A DNA stretch of 64,000 nt from Cloeon dipterum (Eukaryota > Arthropoda > Insecta > Ephemeroptera > Baetidae). Positions 12,780-24,413 of this stretch are shown here, in pieces; within the stretch, counting starts at the first letter, position 1; the number at the start of each line of letters is the position of its first letter. The DNA is taken from positions 19,833,883 to 19,897,882 of the forward strand of contig NC_088789.1 in the NCBI RefSeq assembly GCF_949628265.1, read 5' to 3'. The position numbers were made by a program, and so were the translations under genes. The notes under the pieces are model-generated. The model was given only the letters and a program-made list of their open reading frames with translations, was not told where the DNA came from and searched no databases.

Positions 12780-15555
12780 ACACGAAAATATATTTCTTTT
12801 AAATTAACTGTTGAAAAAAGACAGATTAAATCGTAAACAAAATTTTTAGAGGTTTAAAACACTTTTGTAATTTTTTTATAGCACATATAAATTTTTAACT
12901 AATAAATATAAAGAAAAACACACATTTTTGTGAGGGTGAATTTAATTCTATACTGATTTTACAATGACTATATGCCCACTAGAAGGAACAATCACGCATA
13001 AGGCAGGTGGCCGGCTTCCGACTTAAAAAGAATGAGAAGCATTTTTTCTCTCTTTTTTAAAGAAAGGATGAAAATATTTGGCTTCCTTGAGATTTTTTAA
13101 AAGGAATTTGTCTCACAGGGGAATCGAGTTGCAGGGTTGCCAATTCCGTTGCTCGTCTCTCTCTTCTTATATGAATGTAGACGCGGATGATTCAAAATTA
13201 TCTGCAGCTAATACTGTGGATTATGAATTTTGTGTTGGGGGTAAAAGATATCAAGTACTGCTGATGAGGCTATGGCGGCCGGGGCCAACGCAGCCGCTGC
13301 ACGGAGCGAGTGATATTTTTTTTTTAAAAAATTAATTTGCATTCCATTCTTAATAATTTACCTATTGGAGAAGCCATTGTAAAATCAATAAATAAATAAT
13401 AAAATATAATGTTGTTTAAACTCAATTTGAACATATATCTGTCACCATCCTTAGACGAGTATCAATTAATCTTAAATAGTGCAAGAAAAATCAAGTTTTT
13501 ATTAATGAAAAATTTAATTTTCATCAATTTTAAGCAATAATCAGGTGTTTAGCGGGCAAAAAGAGACTATTTGAACGATTTTAAGTGTTGATAATGCGGG
13601 ATTTGAGCTCATTTAGGTGTCAATTAAATAGTGAATTATGCGAACGATAAAATCTCACTATAATGATTGTAAAAAGTAGGTGTGTGATTCCTACAAATTT
13701 TTTCCGGAACACGCATAATGATGACCCACCTTTATAAAACAAAACAAATTAAACAAATGTTGCATGAACTGTGGGATTTATCAAGTTTTTTCTGTTGTGC
13801 AATTAGAAAACGTGCATGTAACATAAAAGTTATTATAAAAGTAATTTCAAAGTAATCTCTCTTTGTACTTCACGGTTTTATTGTTCCTCCGCGCCTTAAA
13901 AAGTTCTCGAACTAACGATTTAATTATAGTAATCAATAAAAGTAAAAGAGATATTCTTACCTTCCAGGCAGAAAAAGCCACTAATATAGAAATATAGTCT
14001 GTTCGTGTCTTGTCAACACCGAGTTGTGAGGTCCAGCATCGGTTTCTCACATCGCAGAAAAGCAGAGAAGAAATGAAATGTGAGGAGGCATTCCAAAGGG
14101 GATAAGAAGAAGGAGAGACTTGCATACCTTTGGTCAGCGTCAACCCTCTTGCATACCCCAAACGCGGTGGTAAACAAACCAGGCAATCATTGTTCGTCAG
14201 GGAGAGTGATTTTTCATTTTTACAAAGAGTGCCTCGCCGAAACTGCTCCACTATCTGCTCGTGTTAGAACTCAAAGCCTTCTATTATTAATGGATTTTGT
14301 GTCATTTTTCACGTACGTTAACCGAGTCCTCTATCCGATTCATATTTCATGCACCATTTAGGACGACGATCCTGCTCGAAAAGTTAAAAAACAGAGCTTT
14401 TGTTGCCGGCAGATATTTTCTGGATTATGTGGAACTTGCTATAAAAATTCTCTTTCACTGCGTCAATATAACTCTCGTTTCCGCCTGTGCTGTAAATATC
14501 ATAAATTGTCGGGTTCTTCGGCTGTTTAGTTGTCTGGTGAGAAAATGTGACAGAAAAATATCTCTCAAGCTCCGCACCTCTATGTAGAGCTAAAAAAGAT
14601 GATTAGAGCTGTGATCGACTATTGTTTTCTGAGCCTCAAATCATTGTGGGGCCATTAATTGAGCACGAATACTGCAATTTTCAGTCATTGAAAATTTATA
14701 CCAAACTCAAAATCGTCTAAAACTGTCTATATCTCCCAAAAAATCGTCTAAAAGGGACTAAGTTGATCATAAACGCCGTCTATTTCCTGAAAAAATCGTC
14801 CTTTTTCACAGCCCTAGATAATTATCTCACGATTGGAGAAACAATTTTAAGTGAACACTATGTTAACTTTTTATTATTTCTTTTTGTCAATACTAGCAAA
14901 ATAAAAATAAAGTACAGCTGTAAAAATATTGCAAAGCATTTTTATGCTGTAAAATATTTGTTTAAAGATTTTCCCCAAAAATATTATACAACAATCCCAT
15001 GACTAAAGAAATATAAATTATCTAAATAGCCTTGTATTTTGCGTCTTAAAATAAAGTTGATTTGAGTTTTATTTCTTATGATCAATTTTTCACATTTTGT
15101 TAAATTTTAACCAAGCTGTTGGCATGCACTATATGTGTAAACAAACGCGCTTCGCGTGCACTTAATGCGATGAGAGTATCCAACCGATGTTTGGGGGTCG
15201 AGTGCAGGCTGATAACTCCTCCTTAGGCTGATATGCGCTCTATTTCATCACAATGACGGGTTTGGGAGGATTTTTGCTTTCGGCAGTCTGCCTCACTACT
15301 TGCTGCTTTGCACCTTTCCAGCATGCGTGCATTAATTTCAGGGGATAAAAGCCAAAAGCTTTTCAGTAAAAAACCCGGCGGTGCGGGGGCAGTAACATAA
15401 AACTGGTCCTTTTCTGGATTTGTAAAGCTCTAACTAGGATCGAGAGGCTATGCTATAGGGACACAAAGTTTTCGCGAGTTGCTCGTTATCAGGGGTCAAC
15501 AATTTCAAAAAAATAAACCGATATTGAAATAATATATAGCTAAAGTATTTTATCA
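12780..15555. other. intergenic region, AT-rich, one short transposon-like element
   Basis: No convincing gene. Open frames at 13,078-13,335 and 13,847-14,587 show no family motif, no splice logic and no codon signal that I can defend. A short terminal-inverted-repeat element at 14,605-14,815 is listed separately. The rest is AT-rich spacer. Confidence 0.5.
14605..14815. mobile_element. short non-autonomous DNA transposon (MITE) with 8-bp target duplication
   Basis: The left end reads AGAGCTGTGA and the right end TCACAGCCCT, i.e. terminal inverted repeats with one mismatch in ten. The flanks are AGATGATT (14,597-14,604) and AGATAATT (14,816-14,823), a 7-of-8 match that fits an 8-bp target-site duplication as made by hAT-type transposases. 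The interior contains a repeated AAATCGTCTAAAA-type motif. Interior sequence around TTGAGCACGAAT recurs near 24,140. No coding capacity. Confidence 0.6.
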
Positions 15556-15618
15556 ATTCTCTTTATTGGGCTTTTGAAGCAAGATCAGAACAGAAGTTCC
15601 AGGCATATGTTTGGTCGG

Positions 15619-16428
15619 TTAAGCAAGACCGGTTACCGGCTCCAAGTAGAGACTGCGGCAAGCATCAAAGTTCGCGTATACTTGATTGCATGTGCTGGTG
15701 AGCACTAGATGTAAAGATATTGTTGCGTGAAAATTGTTGCTGAAAACCAACAAAAAATTTCTCACCTCGCACTGGACATACCTATAAAAATTAAAATTAC
15801 AGACGCTATAAGTAAATCACAAATCTAATCGCAATAAAACTTACATCGATTGTTTCGAACAGAACACATTGGCCAACTAAAAATGGTCTTGGATCGCACT
15901 TAAGCGTCGGGAAAGTGAAATCTAAATACTCATATTTTCATAGATAAGAGTGCGCATATATGGTAACTGTTAGATAATACCTGTCACAAATTGAATGCAA
16001 GTTGAGACAGCAGTAGAAATTATCTGCGGCCATGGGTTGTTTTGCGGATTGTTTGGATTTTGATTGGCTGACAAAAGCGCATTCATTTTGATAGCATTTA
16101 CGGTGTAATTGGAGTCAATCTACTCGGTTTTTATTTTATAATTTTTTAAAAATAAATTTGGCTCCTTCACTTACCACACCCTTTTTTGCGAGAAAACAGT
16201 TTACAAAGCACTGAGAAAGACACATAAATAATTTTAGATAACATTTTTTTGATCGTATACCATGTAAGTTTGCAGGTTTAATAAAACCGTTGGGTTTGAA
16301 TAGTCAACTGGGCCAGAAGTGCCCAGAAGTGATGCCAATTTGAACACATTGAACGCAGTCAGTGTGGTGGTCGATGCGCCGCACGTTTTGTCATTGATGT
16401 TGAAAGGGACCAGGGTATTTAGTGGGGG
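15619..16428 (-). CDS. odorant-binding-like secreted protein, atypical (extra cysteines)
   Basis: Small helical ligand carrier of the insect PBP/GOBP type, expected in sensillum lymph or other secretions. Minus-strand exons with matching phases: 16261-16428, 16175-16210, 15981-16119, 15845-15921, a 16-nt microexon at 15766-15781, and 15619-15704 ending in TAA. The key motif is CFVNCFLAKKGVIDSNYTVN, the classical C2-x3-C3 region with the GVID element. C1 (DKTC) precedes C2 by 40 residues; a Pro/Asn/Gln-rich loop (QNPNNPQNNPWPQ) extends C3 to C4. The C-terminal part has six more cysteines, including two C-x8-C spacings, so the total of nine to ten exceeds the usual six and suggests a Plus-C-like or atypical subclass. 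The N terminus is not resolved: an upstream exon 16,501 to about 16,555 is open in the right frame (contains SICGGLIYE) but has no in-frame ATG. A polyadenylation signal lies at 15,562-15,567. Confidence 0.72.
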
Positions 16429-16939
16429 CTTGCAGCAAATCCTGAGACCCTTTATACAAGGACTTAATTGTGAACGGATAAATATTCTTAGCTATCTCAC
16501 CTCGTAAATTAGCCCTCCGCAAATAGAGTTGGCGGATTCTGTTGACAGAGCCAGCTGCGCATATTTAAATTTTAACAACAAAGGATAAGGAGAGTTGATT
16601 TTAAAAAGTGTGGGCGGCTGAATGAGCTATAGCTTTCTTATAATTATACTGAGTGAGCCCCGGTGTCTGGCCAGTTGTAATAATGGAAATTTATTTTAAG
16701 GTTTAATGCTTATAAAAATGGCCCAAGAAGCAGGAGAATTTTTCTACTGCACAAAATTGTGACACAAAATTTAACGGCTTCGCAACCCAGTATTTTCCGT
16801 GGTTATATAGTTTTTAAGGATATCCCTCCTTTAAAAAATAGGAATGAGGATATGCACTGTAAAATTTTTATATATTTATAGGAATAGCTAAAATGTTCTC
16901 CAGGGTTGCCTTTCCAATCTCTTGAGAATAAAATTTTGT

Positions 16940-17045
16940 CTTTATTGGTTTATTGAGAATCATGATTTGTTTCGCAAAAAAAAATGAAATTTAGCTCATA
17001 ATTCGCACACCGTTGGATAGATCACGACGAAAGAAATTAAATTTT
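16940..17045 (+). repeat. dispersed repeat family R2, copy 1
   Basis: The segment TCATGATTTGTTTCGC...ATTTAGCTCATAATTCGCACACCGTTGGATAGATC is shared with 42,060-42,235 and 50,430-50,560. The order of the shared blocks is the same in all three. The family has no recognisable coding content. Confidence 0.6.
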
Positions 17046-20000
17046 AAAAAATAGTTGAAACCCTTTTTACTTTATATTAATTTGGAAAATTCTGAAATTC
17101 AACTGGAACTTGATTCAAACAAACAATATGAAGTCAGCAATTCAAATTCATTTCAATTAATGCCTATTGTCTTAATCATTTTTTTCGTGCGATGTATCTT
17201 AATTTATAGCTGTGATAATCTGAAACTTTGGTCAACACTAATAAGGTGTAAAACTCTGATTATAACGGATGACCCATCAGGTGCACTTGGGATGCGAGTG
17301 AAATAATTTATGGCAGCTTCGCAAGGCTGAACAACACCGTACCGCGTCCTCCACGGGCGCTCCGCATGCAAATACATAAATTTCTTGCAGCGCGCTGTAT
17401 CGAATTATGAGCCCTGCTGCCGCCTCCGCGTTTGCTATATAAGCTCTTGTTGCACTGTCCAGGGATTTAATCAAATTTATACGCGTGCAGAATCAGGTCA
17501 TTCGAACGTCCATGAGGTTGAACTTTCTTTGAATAATATCAATCAAGGACGTAGGAAAATGCTAAAATGTCCAGTTCTCTATAAAGCCTTCTAAAGTAGT
17601 ATGAACTTCAAACAGTTTATATTACAAGAGGCAGCAACATTCACACGAAAATAACTGCTGGGCTCCAAAAAAATTAAACATCGACCATTTTTTATATTTT
17701 TTATTTATTCAGATATTCAGTTTTTAGTCAACAATGTGGTATTTGCTGAATACGCTGCAAACAAAGTTGTTCATTTTCTTCTTTGATTTTACGAAAGTCA
17801 GTTGATAAAGGACAAAATTAGCAGTTGATCAACTACTGTTAGTTTCAACAAATTTGAATGATGAAATCAGGACCAAAAGTAACAGATAAATTTCGGATTC
17901 TTCGAAAAATTTAAAAACAATTTTGATTGATTTTTGATTCCTCTCGTTGTGATATATATCCAACGGATGTGCGAATTGTGAGGTAAATATATTTCCCTTC
18001 TGGCGACACAAATCATGATTTTCAATAAGTAGTCATTGCTCACCACTTGATAAGCATGCAAACTTTGAAGCCGATTTTCTAAGAAATTTTAATGAAAACC
18101 TGATTAATTTCGGTTCTTTCCCGATTTTCAGAGAGATAAAAGGCACAAATAAATTATTTTTGAGTACATCTGCAGCCATTTTTGGTTTATATCTACATGA
18201 AGAAATGCCATTTGCAAACCTTATTCTATCAAAAAATGATTTTTGTTGTTCTGCTTTTTCATTTTAATAATGAAAATTTGGTCATATAAAGCTTTATACT
18301 TTGAGAAGTACTCTTCCAAATTAATTTCAACAAGAATTTGTTTGTTTGATTCAATTAACAAACTGAACCTATATTATAATACTCCTGACAAATTATATTT
18401 CCAGATGGTAAAGCGTCATACTTTCCAATCTAAAGTTCACGAGTGGAGTTGCTCGTCAGTTGAAACAACTCCTCGGGCAAATAAAAAATGCACATGGAGC
18501 ACCTCTTTGTTTGGCAATTCATTTGAATGTGTTTTGTTGTTGTGCAGCACGGCAACCCCTTCACTCGCTCGGCTGCTCCTTAAGATTACGCCTGCTGGTC
18601 GGCAAGACGAAGCCCGAGGACATATTCATGAGCAGTTGAGTGCGCCAGAAGCAAATATAAAAAGCAGTTTCCTCTTCTTCTTACTCCTCCTCGCGCGCGC
18701 GCGGGGCGAATTTCTCTGTGCTGGAGAGACAGAAATAAATGTCTGCCGAGAAAGACAATCTCTTTTGCTCATTTGCATTCTGCGAGTGGCTCGCGAGCAG
18801 AGCATTCCCGCAAATTCCGAACATATTAGAATGTGTGACGGATGCACTTTGCCGAGCCTGGGGACATTTCAACTTTTTCCCTCTGGCAGCCACAAAGAGA
18901 GTTTTTACTGCCGCTCACTCGTCGGGAGGGACGTCGGAAATGATTTCAGACGCTGCTGTTTGCCTCTCGTGTAATGCTATTTTGTTATCAGATAGAAATT
19001 ACGCCGCTCGTCGATTCTGCTGGGACTTGCAGTGGCTGACAACTTTATTACTTTTGCTTGGAGATCATAAAAGTTGCGGAGAAGTGTGCGAGAAGCATGC
19101 AAATCGTCCTCGATTGCGCGTGAATCTTTGCCGCACACAAGTGGATTAAAATGATCCAGTCTCGGGACATTTCAACACCATTTTATCTGGAGCTTGAGCG
19201 AGAAAAACAGAGAAATTTAGAAATTTCTGCGCCCTAGTTCCTATACCAATCAATAAACAATAATATATTTATGAAATTGATTTTGGGCATCTCATGTGAG
19301 CCAGAAGTTGCTAAATTTCAAGCGAAAAATTACAATTTCACTAAGAATACCGTTGGAGAAAAATATTCTACAATTTTCCTTCTACTTCCAATTATTGCAG
19401 AAAGTGGGGATTTTCTATTTTTAATCGTATCAAATAAAAAGGTGGAAAAGGATCATTGTTGTCCGTTCATTTGTCAATCAGTCTTCTTAAAGGATTGTTT
19501 TTAAATTTGCATCAAATTCATCGAAAATTAATTATTTGATTTTTTGTCAAAATTTTACTCCACGGTTAAAAGACGATATTGTTATATCCGTCAATAAACT
19601 ACCAAACTAAACGGAATTAAAATATTTTATAGTCCAAATTTGGAGTTAAATAAATCTTAATGAAAGAAGAATGGTTCAATATGAATCAGTTTTCATCATT
19701 ACCAGGAAACATGGACCAAATAATCTCAATATAAACAGAAATCGTGAGAAGAATTCTGCTATTTATTTTACTTTGGGGAATAGGGAGTGAAGCGCGGGAG
19801 AAAAGGTTCTGCTTGCGCGTTGTTAATCGCGGTGGAAAAAAAGCGATAAATCGTCGTCAGGCTTTGTCGCCCTCCCGCGCTCCCGCCTGCGTGGCGAAAG
19901 CAAAAGCGAAACAGAACGGGAGCTTGAGGCAGTTAGTCACTCGCTTGCATCGCATTGTAATTGTGCCTTGCCGGGCCACCCGCCTCGCACCCAAACTACT

Positions 20001-23000
20001 TTCGCCCTTCCTAAAAGCAACCATTAAGCCCCTGGTCTTTATTATTGTTGTCTCGAGAGACACCGCCCACGTGACCTGAGGAACAAACTCTCTGACACTC
20101 TTTTCACTCGCTTGCTCGCTATCTCAGACGACTAACTCGTCCCTTACTTGCTTGGATATTGCTCGCAGGTTAACATTCCTGCGGGGGTAATAAACTTTAA
20201 TAACTATCTCTGCTGACACCCGGTGCAAAAGTCGATAAAAGCACGACTAGTGAACAAAGAGCAAAATATTTAATTTATTATCCTGTGCGTTTTTATTGGA
20301 AAAATAATTGAATTAAAAAAGACGTCTCCTTCTCTCTTTCAACAAAGATGACGGTGGTGGTGAATTTATTAATTAAATTCGTTTATCCTGATCTGCAGAT
20401 ATGACCTAGTTCAGGTCTTGAAATTTTTTGATTTTAAAAATGGAGTTTTAAAAACGAACGCTACATTTTAAAAATTCTTAAATTTGAACAAAATTTGGTT
20501 TTTAGTAAGACGAATCAATTTCTTAAACTTTGAACTAAATTAGAATCTTTCTTGAGGTATACAATCTGGGCTTTGCATCTATTGGTAAAAAGTCGTTTGT
20601 TTATAGAGCAAAATGTTGAAATTCTAAAAGCCGAAACTTAAAAATCAATCAAATTCTAGCAATTTTTGCTATTTAATTAATAAAAATTTTAAATTAACTG
20701 ACTGCTGGAGTTTTTAGAATTTTGAGAAAGATCATATCTATTTCGTAAAATGAGCTAGGAAAACAAATGAGAAATTATCTTGCAAGCCATCAACAAAGCT
20801 TTTTAGCAATTTTTCCGGCAAAACTATGAAAAATAGAACTTTCCGGAAAGTATAAATTTCACATCAATCGATTCATCTCATCATATTGAGAAACATGGCT
20901 TCATAATTCGGCTTTTTGGCGTGTTTTTTACATTGTGCATAAATAACCAAACGTGAGGCACATTACCTTTAATTTGATGAGTATAAAAATGATAAAAAGT
21001 AAGACCGGGAAATAAACAACAGTTTTGTGGCTAGAATAATACATATTATCAACCGCTCAATGACGGTCACTTCATGTTAGCGCGACATAACAAAGTCCGC
21101 AAACAACCACAAACCTCTTGAATGTTTTCCATCTACCAAGGAACCGCCATTTTTATGGTCTGCGCGACTTTCCTCTTTTTGCTGCTCAGAATGATTTGGA
21201 TTTTTGGCACCGGTTTGTATTTTGGCGGATCCACTCCTTCCCAATTTATCACGAAGTCGAATATCGCCTGGACTCAAAATCGAGCGCACTTAATCTCAAT
21301 TCATAACCATTAGTTTTGCAGAAGCTATTGAGGCTCGGCCACACATGAATGATTTAGCCCGTAGAGGGCAAAGGAACTTTCCTTTTCAATTTACATGTGC
21401 AGCGGACAGCCGAGGAAATCAATTTCACAGAAACAGGGCCAGAAAACTTTGCAATTTGGAGCGACGACGGGCTCAGACAGAGTCCTGGGGGAAGGAGAAA
21501 GAAGTTGGCCCGAGCAGAGGCCGCACGCGGGTCATTACACAGCTCAGCGGAGCCAGCGTCTATTTCAGACAGCCTTCAGTTTAATTGTCCGAAACACAGC
21601 AGAGAGCTTATCCGGAACAATTAGGCCGGGACAAAATCAATTCGTAAAAGCGAGCACTCTTGAAAAATGACGTGTTTTCGCTCGCGCCAGCCTTATTTTC
21701 GCAGAGGCTTATCTCGCGAAGGCTTAGTTAGCAGGAGTGATTTTTAAAGCTTTCTTACAAGTGACAGTCCGCGCTCGAGCGGCTCTAAAATATAAATCTC
21801 GACTCTTCTCGTTAATCACTATCTCTTTCTCTTTTCTGTTTGCCAGGCGTTTTCTCTCCCGGGTGTAGAAAAGTGCGCGCTTTCGCCCCGCGCTTTATCT
21901 TGTCCCAGCCGTTTCCGCTATACATGGCAAATGCATTTATTTTTTAGGCACGCCAGAAATTGCTCCAGGAGATGTACCGAGATGGACGAGCTCTGTGCCC
22001 ACGAAGTACTGTGTGATGGAAAAAGTCTATTTCTTTGCTTGCAAAGTCTTAAAGTGATTAAACTTGAGTCAATCCCATCATCAAAAGCAAAATTAAAACG
22101 ATTTTTTGTACCGAAGTATTGGACAAATATAATATTATAATGAATTAAATTGAGATAAGGATACAAAGATGAATGGATTTTAGACTGTTACGAAGTCAAT
22201 GTAGATTTCTATATATAGACGTTTATTGAAATTCTCGTTTCATAAGCAATCAATTGGCCCTGTCAAAAAATGATATCACAGTAATTCTTATCCAACTTAT
22301 CAGCTCAAGCTCTATAGGGAAGGAATAGGTTTGAAAGGGTTGTCTTGCAGCGTGGTAATCTCTTATTTGTTGCCATGCAATACACAAAGTGTCACGAAGA
22401 TATATTTTAGATGTGCAGCCTTGAGGATAGTAGAGATATTATCCGAGTATGCGGACAAAAATCCTGTTGAAGAATTTGCATTATTGGGTAACAGGATATT
22501 GGCCCTTTGTCGGATCCTTAGATCTCTATACTATCGTTATGCTGCCACATTTCGTCCGGAATATCGGGTAATTTGGCTTTATTGTCAGCTTTCAGAAGAG
22601 TAAATGATGCACCATCTAGAGAATGAACGGATATAACAGAAAAAGCACATATATTTTAAAAATACTTTAGGTTGATTGACCCCATAGGAGACTTCGCTGC
22701 CGCGATGATTTGTAAAAATGACAGCTTTTTATGGTTTTGGGTGAGTGTCAAGCAGCAAGATTTTAAGGAGTGGCTGACTAAACATGCCGTTATTCGCATT
22801 TTGCCTTATTTGGACCTTTTTATACTTTAATGATGCGTGGCTGATGATTTTTGAAGCGAAGTATTACAGTGCACAGGAGGGTGAGATTTATTTAAAAAAA
22901 AATCGGATTGATAGATGCACTTTCTTTGTTAGATTTGATTTTAATTAGTCGACAAAGCTCACTTTATGGCATGTTAGTAACCACTTTTTGACACAAACGG

Positions 23001-24109
23001 CCTCATTCTAAGCTCAAAAAGGGAGTTGGTGTAACGTATTTAATGAGCACGGATCAATACAAATGATTTGAAAGTGACGGGTGGAAGGTCGTGTCGTGTA
23101 GCGGCGGCGGTGACGGTGACGGGATCAGAAAATTCCATGAGGGTGCAAAACAGGGCGCAGAGAGAGCCGAGAGCTCCCCAACATAAATACGCAAAGTTGC
23201 CGGCTAAGCACTCTTTGATCCTGACGCGCGAGCGAGCCTCTCTCGTCGCACGTCAGAGCGGCTTTCCTCGCTCAAATCCTCTTTCCACCAAAACACCGCC
23301 CCTCGTTTGCATTTGTCACGATTTTATTTCGCAGCAGCAGTACAGCAGTGGAGGAAAAGGTGCGAACGCCAACGCGAGATATAGACAAAAGCGTTTCACT
23401 CCCATTTGCGAAACGGCCTTTTTCTCTCCTTTTCCGGCGCCGAGTTTACCAAGATACCGCCGCCGCCGCTTTATTGCAATTTATTCAGGACTCACTTGCC
23501 GGACAATAAAAGTCGCCGTCCGCACGCTTCTTTGCATTATCTGGGTCAGAGGAGCGCGCAAACACCCTTGTCGCAACATTGCTTTAATGGAAACGCCGCC
23601 TCCCCTCGCATGTGTGCGCTACGTGTATGCAATACGCGCAGCCACGCGGTGGCCGCCGGCCAAGCTGTAAAAAGAGCACTAAAATCGCGGTCTGCACGCT
23701 GGAACAGAGAATTTTACGGCCGAAACCACTTTATCAACGCCGTGCAGCGGCCGGTGTTGAATATTGTCCTAACGGGAGGCATATTCTAAGTGATTTGCTC
23801 CTTTTGTTTTCCCAGCCCAAATAAGTCGTAAAATAAATATGTCTGTTGCTATATGGTCTTCGTAAAATTTCTCTATTATGTTTCACTCTGGCACAATCTA
23901 TTCCTTTTTATGTGATTTTAACTACTTGTTATTTTATCTCTCAAGAAATATATATGCTATTTGAAAAATATATTCAAAATTTGTTTAAATTAGTGACGAG
24001 TCAGACATTAGTTTGTTACAAAATTATTTAAAAATCTCACCTGCAAATCCAATTGATGGGTAATTGCATCAGAATTTAAATAAGTTACCAATAAATATTT
24101 TTACTATTT

Positions 24110-24413
24110 TTTTCTGAGCATTCAGTGTCAGTCCATTGAGCACGAATTATATATTTGTAAGCCATTTTAATTTTTCTTTTAACCATATAAAACTTTTATA
24201 ACTACCTAAAATGATCTAAAAAGATAGTCTGCTTCCTAAAAAGTTGTAGAAAATATTTTAAATTTTTTTATCATGTGATAAAAATTATTCTAGAAATAAA
24301 AAACACGAAGAAAATAGTGAAAAATTAAGATTTCCCACGAAAAAGTCCATTTATTGCCTGAATCATGCATGAATTACGTAACAAAAACGTATGCCTATAA
24401 TTCACAACCCTAA
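24110..24413. repeat. diverged relative of the short TIR element family
   Basis: It shares CCATTGAGCACGAAT and the run of CTAAAA-type motifs with the 14,605-14,815 element and ends in TTCACAACCCT, close to that element's right terminus. No clear left terminus or target duplication was found. Confidence 0.35.

Noticed and set aside
13078..13335. 85-codon plus-strand ORF
   Set aside because: A moderately protein-like sequence (DYEFCVGGKRYQVLLMRLW) but no family match, no splice sites of note and no supporting context.
18243..18974. 243-codon plus-strand ORF, the longest single open frame in the window's left desert
   Set aside because: Its first half is AT-rich random-type sequence and its second half overlaps open frames on other strands in a GC-rich island. 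There is no domain, no signal and no splice logic, and its length is explained by few TA-type stops in the island.
23068..23670. 200-codon plus-strand ORF in a GC-rich island
   Set aside because: Arg-rich, low-information translation with no recognisable fold. Two other overlapping plus-strand frames are also open, as expected from base composition.
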